63,263 bases of DNA from a virus. The stretch lies in IMG/VR virus record IMGVR_UViG_3300035698_005593, positions 1-63,263 of that record. One strand, written 5' to 3'. The notes beneath the pieces are model-generated. The model saw nothing but the letters and a program-made list of their open reading frames with translations. It ran no database searches and was not told the DNA's origin. Positions 25,402 to 33,059 of the stretch are shown here, piece after piece. Made by a program: the position numbers and the translations under genes. Position 1 is the stretch's first letter. The number at the start of each line of letters is the position of its first letter.

Positions 25402-27389
25402 TACAAGCAGTGAATAGTGTTTACAAGACTTTAAAGGATCAGATTAAAACATATAAACACGTTAAGGAGGAAGATGTAGATGATATAGTAGAAAAAATAT
25501 TGAAAACACACGGTTTAAGTAGGGACGATTTTGATTTTGTTAACAAAGTAGAAGAGATTATGGAGTCTAAGTTAAATGATGTCAGTATAGATGATAACTC
25601 GAATAAAAACGAGAAAACGATTAAAGGTATAATGAAGGAGTCTGTAGGAGCAGTAGATAAAATTGTAGGTTACAGATATCTGTATAGAATGCTTGATGAT
25701 ATGTATGGTAAGCAGGAAGCAAAGAGACTAACTGGTTTAATGTATGACTACTCTTTAGGACTATCAGATAGTACAAATATTATGATTCCTTACTGTTGGG
25801 CGATGGATGCTAGTAAACTCGTTACAATAGGAAAAGAGTTTGGACCTCTTAAATCTAAACCTGCAAAGAGACTTGACAGTTATGTGTCAGTACTTAATGA
25901 AGTTATTCATCATATGAGTAGTCACCTTGCTGGGGCCATAGCAGTAGGAACATTTTTTCTTGACGTAGCTCACTTGCTTATTTATAAAGAGAATAAGAGT
26001 TTTGAAACTTTAAAGAGTGATAAGGATTTTAGAAAGAGTATTCAAAACCAATTCCAAAGACTCGTACACGGAGTAAACTCTTTATCTCGTAATGCAGTTG
26101 AAAGCCCTTTTACCAATGTATCACTATTTGATAGAACAAAGGTCAGAACACTAATTGGAGAAGGTAACTATGATTGGTATTTCCCTATTCCTAAGGGCTA
26201 TACTATAGACAAGTTTCCAGATCAACTTTGGCAAGAGTATGTAGTTGAGTATATTATGGAACTTCAGAAGATTTATATGGACTTCTTTGATAAGGGTGAC
26301 CCTAGTAACGATGGCATGCCTTATAGGTTTCCAATATCTACTATTAACTTATCAAAGTCACCAACTGAAGAAGGGTGGGAATTGGATGATAAGAAATTTG
26401 TAAAGGAAATATGTAAAAAAGATATATACCGATATAATATTTATGCCAGTGAAGGAACCAAGGTAGCCTCTTGTTGTAGACTCATCAACAACGAAGAGTT
26501 ACTTGAACTCGCTGGGCAGTCAAACAGTTTTGGTGGTGGTAGTTCTGTATCACTTGGTAGTCATAGAGTAATTACAATTAACTTTGCAAGAATAGCATAT
26601 CAAGCTGAATCAGTAGAAGAGTTTTACAAGTTACTTGACCAAAGAGTAACGGATACAGGAAAACTTCTTAAGTCTCATAAACAGCTCTTACAAATACTCA
26701 CTGATAAGGGGCTTCAGTCTTTTGTTAGCCACGGTTGGATTCAACTAAATAGGTTATTTTCAACTTTCGGTATTCTTGGCATTGTAGAGTGTGAAGAAAC
26801 ACTAAAGCAAAAGTTCAAAGCAGAACTTAAAGATACAGATATAATGGGAGACGTGCTTACTAAATTTAACTCACTTGTGAATGATGTGTCAAAGGAACTT
26901 GGTATATCAGGAAACATAGAACAAATTCCAGCTGAGTCTATGTGTCATAGACTTGCAACTGTTGACAAACTCTTGTATGATCATAAATTTAATATTTACG
27001 CTAATCAGTTTATACCATTATGGGACACTAAAGCTTCTATATGGGAACGAATGGAGAAGGATGGAAAGTATAACTCATTGCTCACCGGAGGTGGTATAGT
27101 ACACATTAACACGGGAGAGCATATTACAGGAAAACAGGCTGAGAAGCTAATTGCTTTTTCAGTTGACAGTGGTTGTGAGCATTTTGCTATTACAGGTACT
27201 TTTTGTAAATGTGAGGATGGTCATGTATCATTAGGTAATTCAGATAAGTGTCATTGTGGATTAGCTATTGTAAGTAAGGTAGCAAGGACAGTTGGTTTCT
27301 TCACTCCTGTTGAAGACTGGTCAAAACCAAAGGTTGAGTATGATCACAAAAGACGTAAAGAGTATAAGAATGGAGACTTTGAACAATAA
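25380..27389 (+). CDS. nrdD: Anaerobic ribonucleoside-triphosphate reductase (class III)
   Basis: 669 aa. ASCCRL near 363, GGIVHIN near 575, a C-terminal Cys4 site (CKCEDGH then CHCG) and RTVGFFT with the predicted radical Gly639 match NrdD. It converts NTPs to dNTPs without oxygen. NrdG at 24624 is its activase. The ATP-cone at the N-terminus appears short or divergent. It shows that the phage makes DNA precursors in an anaerobic phase of its host. Confidence 0.9.
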   Translation: MFERGTIVQAVNSVYKTLKDQIKTYKHVKEEDVDDIVEKILKTHGLSRDDFDFVNKVEEIMESKLNDVSIDDNSNKNEKTIKGIMKESVGAVDKIVGYRYLYRMLDDMYGKQEAKRLTGLMYDYSLGLSDSTNIMIPYCWAMDASKLVTIGKEFGPLKSKPAKRLDSYVSVLNEVIHHMSSHLAGAIAVGTFFLDVAHLLIYKENKSFETLKSDKDFRKSIQNQFQRLVHGVNSLSRNAVESPFTNVSLFDRTKVRTLIGEGNYDWYFPIPKGYTIDKFPDQLWQEYVVEYIMELQKIYMDFFDKGDPSNDGMPYRFPISTINLSKSPTEEGWELDDKKFVKEICKKDIYRYNIYASEGTKVASCCRLINNEELLELAGQSNSFGGGSSVSLGSHRVITINFARIAYQAESVEEFYKLLDQRVTDTGKLLKSHKQLLQILTDKGLQSFVSHGWIQLNRLFSTFGILGIVECEETLKQKFKAELKDTDIMGDVLTKFNSLVNDVSKELGISGNIEQIPAESMCHRLATVDKLLYDHKFNIYANQFIPLWDTKASIWERMEKDGKYNSLLTGGGIVHINTGEHITGKQAEKLIAFSVDSGCEHFAITGTFCKCEDGHVSLGNSDKCHCGLAIVSKVARTVGFFTPVEDWSKPKVEYDHKRRKEYKNGDFEQ

Positions 27390-27406
27390 TATAAAGGAGA
27401 TTTATT

Positions 27407-27715
27407 ATGAACGAAGCAGGAAGCTCAAGAGAAACAGCAACAGCAACACCAAAGACAACAGCACCAGAGCCTATTAGTACTGAGATAAGTTATGTAACAG
27501 ATGAGATGAGCAATCTCATCAATGCTATTGAAGTATCTGCAGAAGGATTGTATGATAAAGTAGGAAGAATTAAATTTTCAAACGGCAGCGAAGTCTGTGA
27601 AAAAGAAAGAGAGCCAGACACCTTTATCTCAAACCACCTATCTCGCCTGTATCGTTTGAAAAGACAGCTATATGATTTAGAAGTTAAGCTTAATCAGTTA
27701 AACATAGAATTCTAA
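27407..27715 (+). CDS. Hypothetical coiled-coil protein
   Basis: 102 aa, AAAGGAG upstream. The first 25 residues are Thr/Ala/Pro-rich, and the C-terminal half (RLYRLKRQLYDLEVKLNQL) is a probable coiled coil. Unknown role. Confidence 0.65.
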   Translation: MNEAGSSRETATATPKTTAPEPISTEISYVTDEMSNLINAIEVSAEGLYDKVGRIKFSNGSEVCEKEREPDTFISNHLSRLYRLKRQLYDLEVKLNQLNIEF

Positions 27716-27741
27716 CTTTTTTGAAAAAACAGTAAAAAAAT

Positions 27742-27775
27742 CTTTAAGTTTTCTCCTTTTTGTTTATAGTATAAG
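27742..27775 (+). promoter_or_regulatory. Phage promoter element
   Basis: CTTTAAGT, 12 bases, GTTTATAGTATAAG, 21 bp upstream of the 27797 gene. Confidence 0.8.
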
Positions 27776-27796
27776 AAAGACATAAAGGAGAAAACA

Positions 27797-28780
27797 ATGG
27801 AATTAAACTTTAAAGAGTTTATTCAAGGACATTGGTACATATATCTTGGTGAAGGAAAATACTTACACCCAGAGCTAATTAGCCATAGGCCAATTCAAGC
27901 TGCCCAGGTATATAGTCAAAAGGATGTTCATTTTGCTGTTGTCGGTTCATTGCGCCCAACCTCTTATATGAAAAACTTTATTGAAATTGTAGATCCTTGT
28001 AATCTCCTAGTTGAAGTTACTAGGGGAGACAAGTACTATGATTCAGATATAAACTCTGTAGTAACAATGAATTCACCTGGTACATGGCGTCCTAGACTGC
28101 AAGATAAGGGTAAGTATGTTTTAAAGAAAGCACCACACCAACTGCTTACCCAGGACTCACAAGAATTTGCTATAGGTGATACTGTTGAAGTAACAAGGAA
28201 GGGTCTGCTAAGCTCAGGTGAAAAGGGTCGTGTGATAGAGATTGATTTCAAGAAAGAAAGAGCGAGAGTTAAACTTTTTAGTAGAAGAATTGAAGAGTAT
28301 ACGTTTAAGTGGTCTTCACTTACTTTGATTAGGCCTTCAGAAGACGTAGAGCATGAAAAACCTAAGAATGGGGAATGTACTGACCCTCAGTTTTTTGTAG
28401 GACAGCATGTAATGGTCACTTGTAAAAATCAGTTGTCTAATCTTTTTAATACGTTCGGTCAGTCATTTGAAAAAGTAGCAGGGAAAATAACAAAAATTAA
28501 TCGTCACGATGACAAACAATATTACTGTGCCGTTGACTTTCTTAACGGGAGGAAAGGAGATGTGGTTGCATGGACCTTTGAGTTTGGTGAGGTTAGAAAA
28601 GCAACAGTCGAAGAGAGATACAATGAATTCAGTGTAGAAGTAGTAAAGTACAGATCTAATCTTACTTTAAAGGTAAAAAAGAATGGAACAGTAGTTGTAC
28701 CAGATGTTAAGTCTTTTAGACTAACTAAAAGAAGAACACAAGAAATAAAGACTTTTAAAAAGCCTATAATTAAATTTTAA
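27797..28780 (+). CDS. Protein with two SH3/KOW-like domains
   Basis: 327 aa. After a basic N-terminal domain, residues 122-160 (IGDTVEVTRKG, then KGRVIEID) and 200-250 (VGQHVMVTCKN, then KITKINRH) look like KOW/SH3 barrels. The C-terminus is very basic (LTKRRTQEIKTFKK). Transcription- or translation-linked RNA binding is possible. It has its own promoter of the replication-gene class. Confidence 0.7.
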   Translation: MELNFKEFIQGHWYIYLGEGKYLHPELISHRPIQAAQVYSQKDVHFAVVGSLRPTSYMKNFIEIVDPCNLLVEVTRGDKYYDSDINSVVTMNSPGTWRPRLQDKGKYVLKKAPHQLLTQDSQEFAIGDTVEVTRKGLLSSGEKGRVIEIDFKKERARVKLFSRRIEEYTFKWSSLTLIRPSEDVEHEKPKNGECTDPQFFVGQHVMVTCKNQLSNLFNTFGQSFEKVAGKITKINRHDDKQYYCAVDFLNGRKGDVVAWTFEFGEVRKATVEERYNEFSVEVVKYRSNLTLKVKKNGTVVVPDVKSFRLTKRRTQEIKTFKKPIIKF

Positions 28781-28791
28781 GGAGATATAGT

Positions 28792-29100
28792 ATGTTAAAA
28801 ATTGAAAAACTTTTACTTGATGTAGGAGAAAGTTACGACGAGCAGATGGTTCCTCTTATTATAGAGGGAGTTAAGGCAGACTTTGCAGATGCAATTCGTC
28901 AGGCAAAACGTCTTATCATTATGGAAGAAAAAAAGATTGTCGAAATTATCCATGATGTAGAGAATCTTGATATCAACGAGATTGCAGATGCTAAGCTTAC
29001 TATTAAAGCAATCAAAGAGAAACTTAATGTCATCGAGGAAACAAAGAAAGAACTTTTTGCAGCAGTAGATGAGCCAGACAGAAATGAAACAGTAGGTTAG
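28792..29100 (+). CDS. Hypothetical helical protein
   Basis: 102 aa, AAGGAG upstream. Almost wholly helical, alternating acidic and Lys-rich heptads, probably a coiled coil. The last protein gene before the tRNA cluster. Confidence 0.65.
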   Translation: MLKIEKLLLDVGESYDEQMVPLIIEGVKADFADAIRQAKRLIIMEEKKIVEIIHDVENLDINEIADAKLTIKAIKEKLNVIEETKKELFAAVDEPDRNETVG

Positions 29101-29121
29101 GTGTTACTAATATGTAAGAAA

Positions 29122-29194
29122 GGGGCTGTGGTGTAGTGGTTAGCACAACTGGTTTTCATCCAGTAGTTCGCCGGTTCGAACCCGGTCAGCCCTT
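29122..29194 (+). tRNA. tRNA-Glu (TTC)
   Basis: Acceptor GGGGCTG / CAGCCCT with one G-T pair, anticodon loop TTTTCAT, T-arm TTCGAAC. Reads GAA/GAG. No CCA encoded. A TTACTAATA motif lies at 29104-29112, just upstream of this first tRNA. Confidence 0.9.
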
Positions 29195-29199
29195 CTTAT

Positions 29200-29271
29200 T
29201 GCAGGATAGAGTACTGGCAACTCAGGGGTCTCATAAGCCCCGACATGGCGGTTCGATTCCGCCTCCTGCAA
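29200..29271 (+). tRNA. tRNA with CAT anticodon (Met or lysidine-modified Ile2)
   Basis: Acceptor TGCAGGA / TCCTGCA, D-arm GAGT...ACTC, anticodon loop CTCATAA on a GGGGT/GCCCC stem, T-loop TTCGATT. Elongator Met and Ile2 (which reads AUA after lysidine modification) cannot be separated by eye. Confidence 0.9.
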
Positions 29272-29282
29272 ATAGTTTTAAT

Positions 29283-29366
29283 GGGTATGCTGCAGAGATT
29301 GGTGCACTGGACTGTAAATCCAGTCTCAACGAGTTAACATTGTAGGTTCGAGTCCTACCGTGCCCA
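29283..29366 (+). tRNA. tRNA-Tyr (GTA)
   Basis: Acceptor GGGTATG / CGTGCCC with A73, anticodon loop CTGTAAA and a long class II variable arm, as expected of bacterial tRNA-Tyr. A queuosine-type (GUN) tRNA. Confidence 0.92.
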
Positions 29367-29372
29367 CAGTTT

Positions 29373-29445
29373 AGACCCTTAGTTCAGTTGGTAGAACATC
29401 GGGTTTTGATCCCGTAGCTCGCTGGTTCAAGTCCAGCAGGGTCTT
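29373..29445 (+). tRNA. tRNA-Gln (TTG)
   Basis: Acceptor AGACCCT / AGGGTCT, anticodon loop TTTTGAT, T-loop TTCAAGT. Top pair of the anticodon stem is a T-T mismatch. Confidence 0.9.
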
Positions 29446-29473
29446 CATTTAATATAGGATAAGGGAGTAGGTG

Positions 29474-29554
29474 ATGATGATGTTACTGGTAGTGGTTATA
29501 TCTTTTGTTGTTGGTTTTCAAGTAGGTAGACTTGTTGCACGGCATTGTGAGTAA
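29474..29554 (+). CDS. 26-aa membrane micro-protein within the tRNA cluster
   Basis: MMMLLVVVISFVVGFQVGRL then VARHCE, preceded by AAGGGAG. One hydrophobic helix, fitted between tRNA-Gln and tRNA-Asp. No family known. Confidence 0.45.
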   Translation: MMMLLVVVISFVVGFQVGRLVARHCE

Positions 29555-29562
29555 GATTTTGA

Positions 29563-29636
29563 GCCCCATTAACTCAGTCTGGTAGAGTGGTGCGTTGTCA
29601 GCGCACAAGCCGTCGGTTCAAATCCGGCATGGGGCG
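29563..29636 (+). tRNA. tRNA-Asp (GTC)
   Basis: Acceptor GCCCCAT / ATGGGGC with G73, anticodon loop TTGTCAG, T-loop TTCAAAT. A queuosine-type tRNA. Confidence 0.93.
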
Positions 29637-29642
29637 CTTCAT

Positions 29643-29715
29643 TGTATAGTAGCTCAGTTGGTAGAGCAACTCCCTGTTAAGGAGAAGGTCGAAGGTTCGA
29701 GTCCTTCCTGTACAG
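29643..29715 (+). tRNA. tRNA-Asn (GTT)
   Basis: Acceptor TGTATAG / CTGTACA with G73, anticodon loop CTGTTAA, T-loop TTCGAGT. A queuosine-type tRNA. Confidence 0.93.
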
Positions 29716-29743
29716 ATCTGTACAGATTAAAAGGAGGCATTGT

Positions 29744-29830
29744 ATGTGTGATATACTACTATCTGTCGTAGCTGTGCTAATGATAGTGTCATTAGTTGGG
29801 GGTCTGTTATTCTTTATGAGGGACAGCTGA
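29744..29830 (+). CDS. 28-aa membrane micro-protein within the tRNA cluster
   Basis: Starts MCDILLSVVAVLMIVSLVGG and ends FFMRDS, with AAAGGAGG upstream. A single membrane helix. With the 29474 micro-protein it makes two tiny membrane ORFs interleaved with tRNAs. Confidence 0.5.
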   Translation: MCDILLSVVAVLMIVSLVGGLLFFMRDS

Positions 29831-29841
29831 TTTAACTACTT

Positions 29842-29915
29842 GCCCTTGTAGCTCAGCTGGATAGAGCAAAGGTTTTCTAAACCTTAGGCAACAGGTTCGA
29901 GTCCTGTCAAGGGTA
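29842..29915 (+). tRNA. tRNA-Arg (TCT)
   Basis: Acceptor GCCCTTG / CAAGGGT with A73, anticodon stem AAGGT/ACCTT, loop TTTCTAA. Reads AGA/AGG, common in this AT-rich genome. Confidence 0.93.
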
Positions 29916-29918
29916 TTT

Positions 29919-29991
29919 GGGAGTATGATTGTAAGTGGCAACGGCCGGGCCTCCAACCCGTGTCTTGTGGTTTCGATTACCACTACTCTCT
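29919..29991 (+). tRNA. tRNA-Gly (TCC), unusual C33
   Basis: Acceptor GGGAGTA / TACTCTC, anticodon loop CCTCCAA, T-loop TTCGATT. Position 33 is C instead of the near-universal U, and the D-arm is weak, so it may be poorly functional or specially adapted. Confidence 0.75.
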
Positions 29992-30006
29992 CATTAACTG
30001 TTTTAC

Positions 30007-30079
30007 GCCACTATAGCTCACTTGGTAGAGCAAGAGTCTTGTAAACTCTAGGTACTCAGTTCGATTCTGAGTGGTGGCT
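30007..30079 (+). tRNA. tRNA-Thr (TGT)
   Basis: Acceptor GCCACTA / TGGTGGC, anticodon stem AGAGT/ACTCT, loop CTTGTAA. Confidence 0.93.
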
Positions 30080-30115
30080 CATAACTTAGCCCCTATATAG
30101 AAGATTAGTAGTTAA

Positions 30116-30189
30116 GGACCGGTGGCGCAGTCTGGTAGCGCAACAGCCTTTTAAGCTGTATGCCCTGGGTTCAAATCCCAGCCGGTTCA
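30116..30189 (+). tRNA. tRNA-Lys (TTT)
   Basis: Acceptor GGACCGG / CCGGTTC with A73, anticodon stem ACAGC/GCTGT, loop CTTTTAA. Confidence 0.93.
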
Positions 30190-30194
30190 CGTAT

Positions 30195-30268
30195 GGTAAT
30201 TATATCTCAGTTGGTTAGAGACCCGGACTGTGAATCCGGTTACATGGGTTCGAGCCCCATTAGTTACC
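30195..30268 (+). tRNA. tRNA-His (GTG)
   Basis: Genome-encoded G(-1) opposite C73, the His identity pair. Acceptor GTAATTA / TAGTTAC, anticodon loop CTGTGAA. A queuosine-type tRNA. Confidence 0.93.
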
Positions 30269-30334
30269 CATTCCTTGGAAGCCTCTTTTCATTCTGACGT
30301 AGAGTGGATAAGCTCAAATGTCCGAGGCGTTTAT
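30269..30334 (+). other. Unassigned spacer, possible structured RNA
   Basis: 66 bp between tRNA-His and the terminator with no ORF or tRNA T-loop. A GCCTC/GAGGC pairing (30281-30285 with 30324-30328) could fold it. Nothing firmer can be said. Confidence 0.25.
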
Positions 30335-30371
30335 GTGTAGAAGGACCTGCAGGTCCTCTTACACACTTTTT
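30335..30371 (+). terminator. Rho-independent terminator inside the tRNA cluster
   Basis: GTGTAGAAGGACC, loop TGCA, GGTCCTCTTACAC, then AC and TTTTT. The long stem has two adjacent non-Watson-Crick positions. It ends directly at the first base of the last tRNA, which must be made by read-through or a separate start. Confidence 0.75.
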
Positions 30372-30445
30372 GGCCATCTAAGCTAGTTGGTAAAGCTATG
30401 GGACTTAAAATCGCATGTTGCTGGGTTCAACTCCCAGGGTGGCTA
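30372..30445 (+). tRNA. tRNA-Leu-like (TAA) with short variable loop
   Basis: Acceptor GGCCATC / GGTGGCT with A73, D-arm AGCT...AGCT, anticodon loop CTTAAAA, T-loop TTCAACT. The anticodon arm is Leu-like, but the variable loop is only about five bases, whereas bacterial tRNA-Leu has a long arm. One G-G mismatch in the anticodon stem. Confidence 0.75.
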
Positions 30446-30470
30446 ATTTAAAATTATAAGGAGAATCAGA

Positions 30471-30695
30471 ATGGAACAATTTCTATTAAGTCTAACACCA
30501 GGTAACCTGTTTGTAGGTTGGGCTGTCTACTACTTTATAGCTCTTACTGGTTTTTCATTTTATGTTAACGACTGCGATTTTGATGTATTCATTTTTGATG
30601 AGATGCGTGAAATTGCTGCGGTTGTGTTTTTTACCACTGCATTCTCATATATTCTTTTTGTTGCTGTACTGCTTGGAGTATACAGTGTATGGTAA
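30471..30695 (+). CDS. Membrane protein, two helices
   Basis: 74 aa, AAGGAG upstream. Hydrophobic stretches at about 13-31 and 48-72 flank an acidic loop (NDCDFDVFIFDEMRE). No family recognised. It overlaps the methyltransferase gene by seven bases. Confidence 0.65.
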   Translation: MEQFLLSLTPGNLFVGWAVYYFIALTGFSFYVNDCDFDVFIFDEMREIAAVVFFTTAFSYILFVAVLLGVYSVW

Positions 30696-31255
30696 GGTAT
30701 GACATACATAGTATGACAACACAAAGGGCTTCAACTATTTCTACTTATAGAAAAGTAGCAGAGTATGTTAATACCCTCCCTGAAGTAAACACTATACTAG
30801 ACTTCGGGGCTGGATTAGGGCACGGGACAGAGTGTCTTAGACGTATGACAGATAAGGAAGTACTGTCATATGAACCTTTTGCTAAAAACTACACTGCAGA
30901 CTATCACTTATTACAAGACATAGATAGAAACTTTGATGTTATAGTTTGTCTTAATGTTTTGAATGTGCTACGAAAATCTGTGAGAGATGAAGTGGTTAGG
31001 TTTATAGACTCACACACTAATAAAATAGCAATTATAGGTACAAGGGGTTGGAAGAATGATATTGAGAATACTAAAAACTTTGTTCCTGTACAAGATGAAG
31101 ATAAAGCTATTTTAGTAAGAGGGAAGGTGTTTCAAAAAGGATTTGACGATTTCGAGTTAGTCAGCTATGTTAGCACTATATCAGAGAGTCCAGTTGTAAA
31201 AACAAATATGTTTTGTAGAACCGGAGTACTTATATTAAAGGGGGACTTAAAATGA
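30689..31255 (+). CDS. SAM-dependent methyltransferase-like protein
   Basis: 188 aa. ILDFGAGLGHGTECL (about 36-50) is the SAM-binding motif I of class I methyltransferases, VLSYEPF fits motif II and FDVIVCLNVLNVL motif IV/post-I. The substrate is unknown; no DNA-methylase DPPY/NPPF motif is present. It lies in a nucleotide- and accessory-gene operon. Confidence 0.75.
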   Translation: MVRYDIHSMTTQRASTISTYRKVAEYVNTLPEVNTILDFGAGLGHGTECLRRMTDKEVLSYEPFAKNYTADYHLLQDIDRNFDVIVCLNVLNVLRKSVRDEVVRFIDSHTNKIAIIGTRGWKNDIENTKNFVPVQDEDKAILVRGKVFQKGFDDFELVSYVSTISESPVVKTNMFCRTGVLILKGDLK

Positions 31256-31404
31256 AATTGCTAATGCTTGGTTGTACATGTCTCGTGTTACTACTCAACT
31301 TCCTATCTTATGTCCAAGGCGACAGTGCTTCATGGTTAACACTTTTTATAGGTTGGGGTTTGATTTTTCTACGTGACATTGAAAGACTAATTTTTGGAGA
31401 CTAA
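31252..31404 (+). CDS. Small membrane protein
   Basis: 50 aa starting MKLLMLGCTCLVLLLNFLSY at an ATGA overlap with the methyltransferase stop. Two hydrophobic helices with a short polar loop (VQGDSAS). Unknown. Confidence 0.6.
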   Translation: MKLLMLGCTCLVLLLNFLSYVQGDSASWLTLFIGWGLIFLRDIERLIFGD

Positions 31405-31405
31405 A

Positions 31406-31618
31406 TTGGTAAAAAGAATAAACGAGATATTAATTAAGTCTACTGACTCTTTATCATATGTTGCTAAAGACGATATTTATTTAGAACTGGTAAAGACACA
31501 AGCACTACTTTGTGTTGCAGCAGACATACTAACTGAAAACAGTCTGATAAAGGAGTTTAATGAAAAATCGTACATTTTAAAAACATTAATGGAAGCACAT
31601 AAACAGGAGGTTCAGTAA
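31406..31618 (+). CDS. Hypothetical helical protein
   Basis: 70 aa from TTG at 31406, seven bases after GGAG. An in-frame TTG at 31394 is possible but lies inside the upstream gene. Helical, with a hydrophobic centre (ALLCVAADIL). Unknown. Confidence 0.55.
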   Translation: MVKRINEILIKSTDSLSYVAKDDIYLELVKTQALLCVAADILTENSLIKEFNEKSYILKTLMEAHKQEVQ

Positions 31619-32089
31619 GTGAAAAATCTAATTTTGTTAATGGGGAGATCAGGGAGTGGGAAAAACTACTTTGCTGAACAGACTGGATTGGACCCAGTTA
31701 TATCATATACTACAAGACCTAAGAGACCAGGTGAAGTAGAGGGTGTAGAACACTATTTTGTAGATGACAAATTTTACCAGGAGTTTTCTAAACACTATAT
31801 AGTTGCTTACACTCACTTTAATGGTTATCACTACTGGGCTTCAATGAAAGAGTGTAATGAAAAACAAGTTTATATTATTGACCCAGCAGGTGTAAGGTAT
31901 TTAAAAAGTACCCACCCTGAAATTCAAGTAGTAGTTTGGTATTTGGACGTACCTGTAGAAACATGTATTGAGCACATGAGGAAACGAGGAGATTCAAACG
32001 AGGATATTAAAAAACGAGCACTTCATGACGAAAGTGCTTTTAGGGGGGCCAAGAGTTTAGCCGACGTGGTTTTAACTTGGAACAAATAA
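31619..32089 (+). CDS. Guanylate-kinase-like dNMP kinase
   Basis: 156 aa from GTG (AGGAGG upstream). P-loop GRSGSGKN at 9-16, then SYTTRPKRPGEVEGVEHYF, the GMP-binding motif of guanylate kinases, and a lid helix (MRKRGDSNEDIKKR). It probably phosphorylates dGMP or a modified nucleotide, feeding dNTP supply. It is shorter than bacterial Gmk (about 205 aa). Confidence 0.85.
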   Translation: MKNLILLMGRSGSGKNYFAEQTGLDPVISYTTRPKRPGEVEGVEHYFVDDKFYQEFSKHYIVAYTHFNGYHYWASMKECNEKQVYIIDPAGVRYLKSTHPEIQVVVWYLDVPVETCIEHMRKRGDSNEDIKKRALHDESAFRGAKSLADVVLTWNK

Positions 32090-32090
32090 T

Positions 32091-32828
32091 ATGAGAAAAG
32101 AAACAGATATTATGGTGCTTGGAGATGTTCATGGATTTTGGGGGGATCTTAATAACCTTGTGAATAAGCAAAAACCAAGTGTTATTTTACAGGCAGGTGA
32201 CTTTGGTTACTTTCCCAGGTTTGACGAGCAAAATCCTAAGGCGTCTATTAAGAATGTTAAACCAAAGGATTCTAAAATTTACTGGTGCGATGGAAATCAT
32301 GAGGACCACTGGACATTAAGAGATAGATATAACAATAGAGGTGAGAACATAATTGCTCCAAACATCTACTATATGCCACGTGGGGAAGTGTTAACTCTTC
32401 CTGATGGCAGAGTAGCTATGTTCATTGGAGGAGCTGATTCAATTGATAAAGCCCAGCGTATAGTAGGACATGATTGGTTTCCTGAAGAGATTATTAACCA
32501 AGGTAATATCGACGACTGCTTAGCTTATAAAGGTAAAGTAGATATTATCATTAGTCATACTTGCCCTACTTACTTTGACATTCAAGCAAGAAAGCAGTGG
32601 CTAGAAGGAAGAGGTAGAGATTTACAAGGTTTTAGATATAGAAAAGATACTGACCCTTCAAGAAAAGCATTGGATATTATTTATGATCACTTTAAACCTA
32701 GTCTATGGTACTTTGCACACTGGCATATATGGACTGGTGGAACTTATGAAAACACAAAGTGGACATGTCTAAACATGTTACCAAATACAGGGGCTTGGGA
32801 ATGGCTTCCTAAGCGGGGGATCGAATAA
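32091..32828 (+). CDS. Calcineurin-like metallophosphoesterase
   Basis: 245 aa. LGDVHG, LQAGDFGYF, CDGNHED, ISHTCP and AHWHIW are the five metal-binding blocks of the family, in order. The phage version may act on proteins or nucleotides. It overlaps its neighbour by one base. Confidence 0.85.
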   Translation: MRKETDIMVLGDVHGFWGDLNNLVNKQKPSVILQAGDFGYFPRFDEQNPKASIKNVKPKDSKIYWCDGNHEDHWTLRDRYNNRGENIIAPNIYYMPRGEVLTLPDGRVAMFIGGADSIDKAQRIVGHDWFPEEIINQGNIDDCLAYKGKVDIIISHTCPTYFDIQARKQWLEGRGRDLQGFRYRKDTDPSRKALDIIYDHFKPSLWYFAHWHIWTGGTYENTKWTCLNMLPNTGAWEWLPKRGIE

Positions 32829-33058
32829 TGGATATAGAATTAAAAGAAAACATTGAATACGCAATAAAGGGCATTGAACAAAAAGAAGTAGCAGATAAGA
32901 TTCTAAAAATATGGGAAGCTTGTGATATTAGAGATAACTATACAGGTGATCTTCTATTATACTTGGATGATATTTTAAAGACAATAGAAACTCTACGTCA
33001 ATCAGAAAGAGATTTTAAAGAGGGGATTGAAAAAGCACTAGATGAAATAGGAGCATGA
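32828..33058 (+). CDS. Hypothetical helical protein
   Basis: 76 aa, almost entirely charged helix. TAATG overlap with the phosphoesterase. Unknown. Confidence 0.6.
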   Translation: MDIELKENIEYAIKGIEQKEVADKILKIWEACDIRDNYTGDLLLYLDDILKTIETLRQSERDFKEGIEKALDEIGA

Positions 33059-33059
33059 T

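Noticed and set aside
27719-27731. TTTTTTGAAAAAA as a terminator
   Set aside because: AT-only palindrome with no GC stem or following T-run.
29136-29345. 69-aa ORF
   Set aside because: Runs through tRNA-Glu, tRNA-Met/Ile2 and tRNA-Tyr; the tRNA folds explain the sequence.
30269-30334. Thirteenth tRNA
   Set aside because: No T-loop consensus and no 7-bp acceptor could be found.
32091-32828. Partner of the SbcC/gp46-like ATPase
   Set aside because: Metallophosphoesterase motifs are present, but the protein lacks the Mre11 capping region; 62211 is a far better match.
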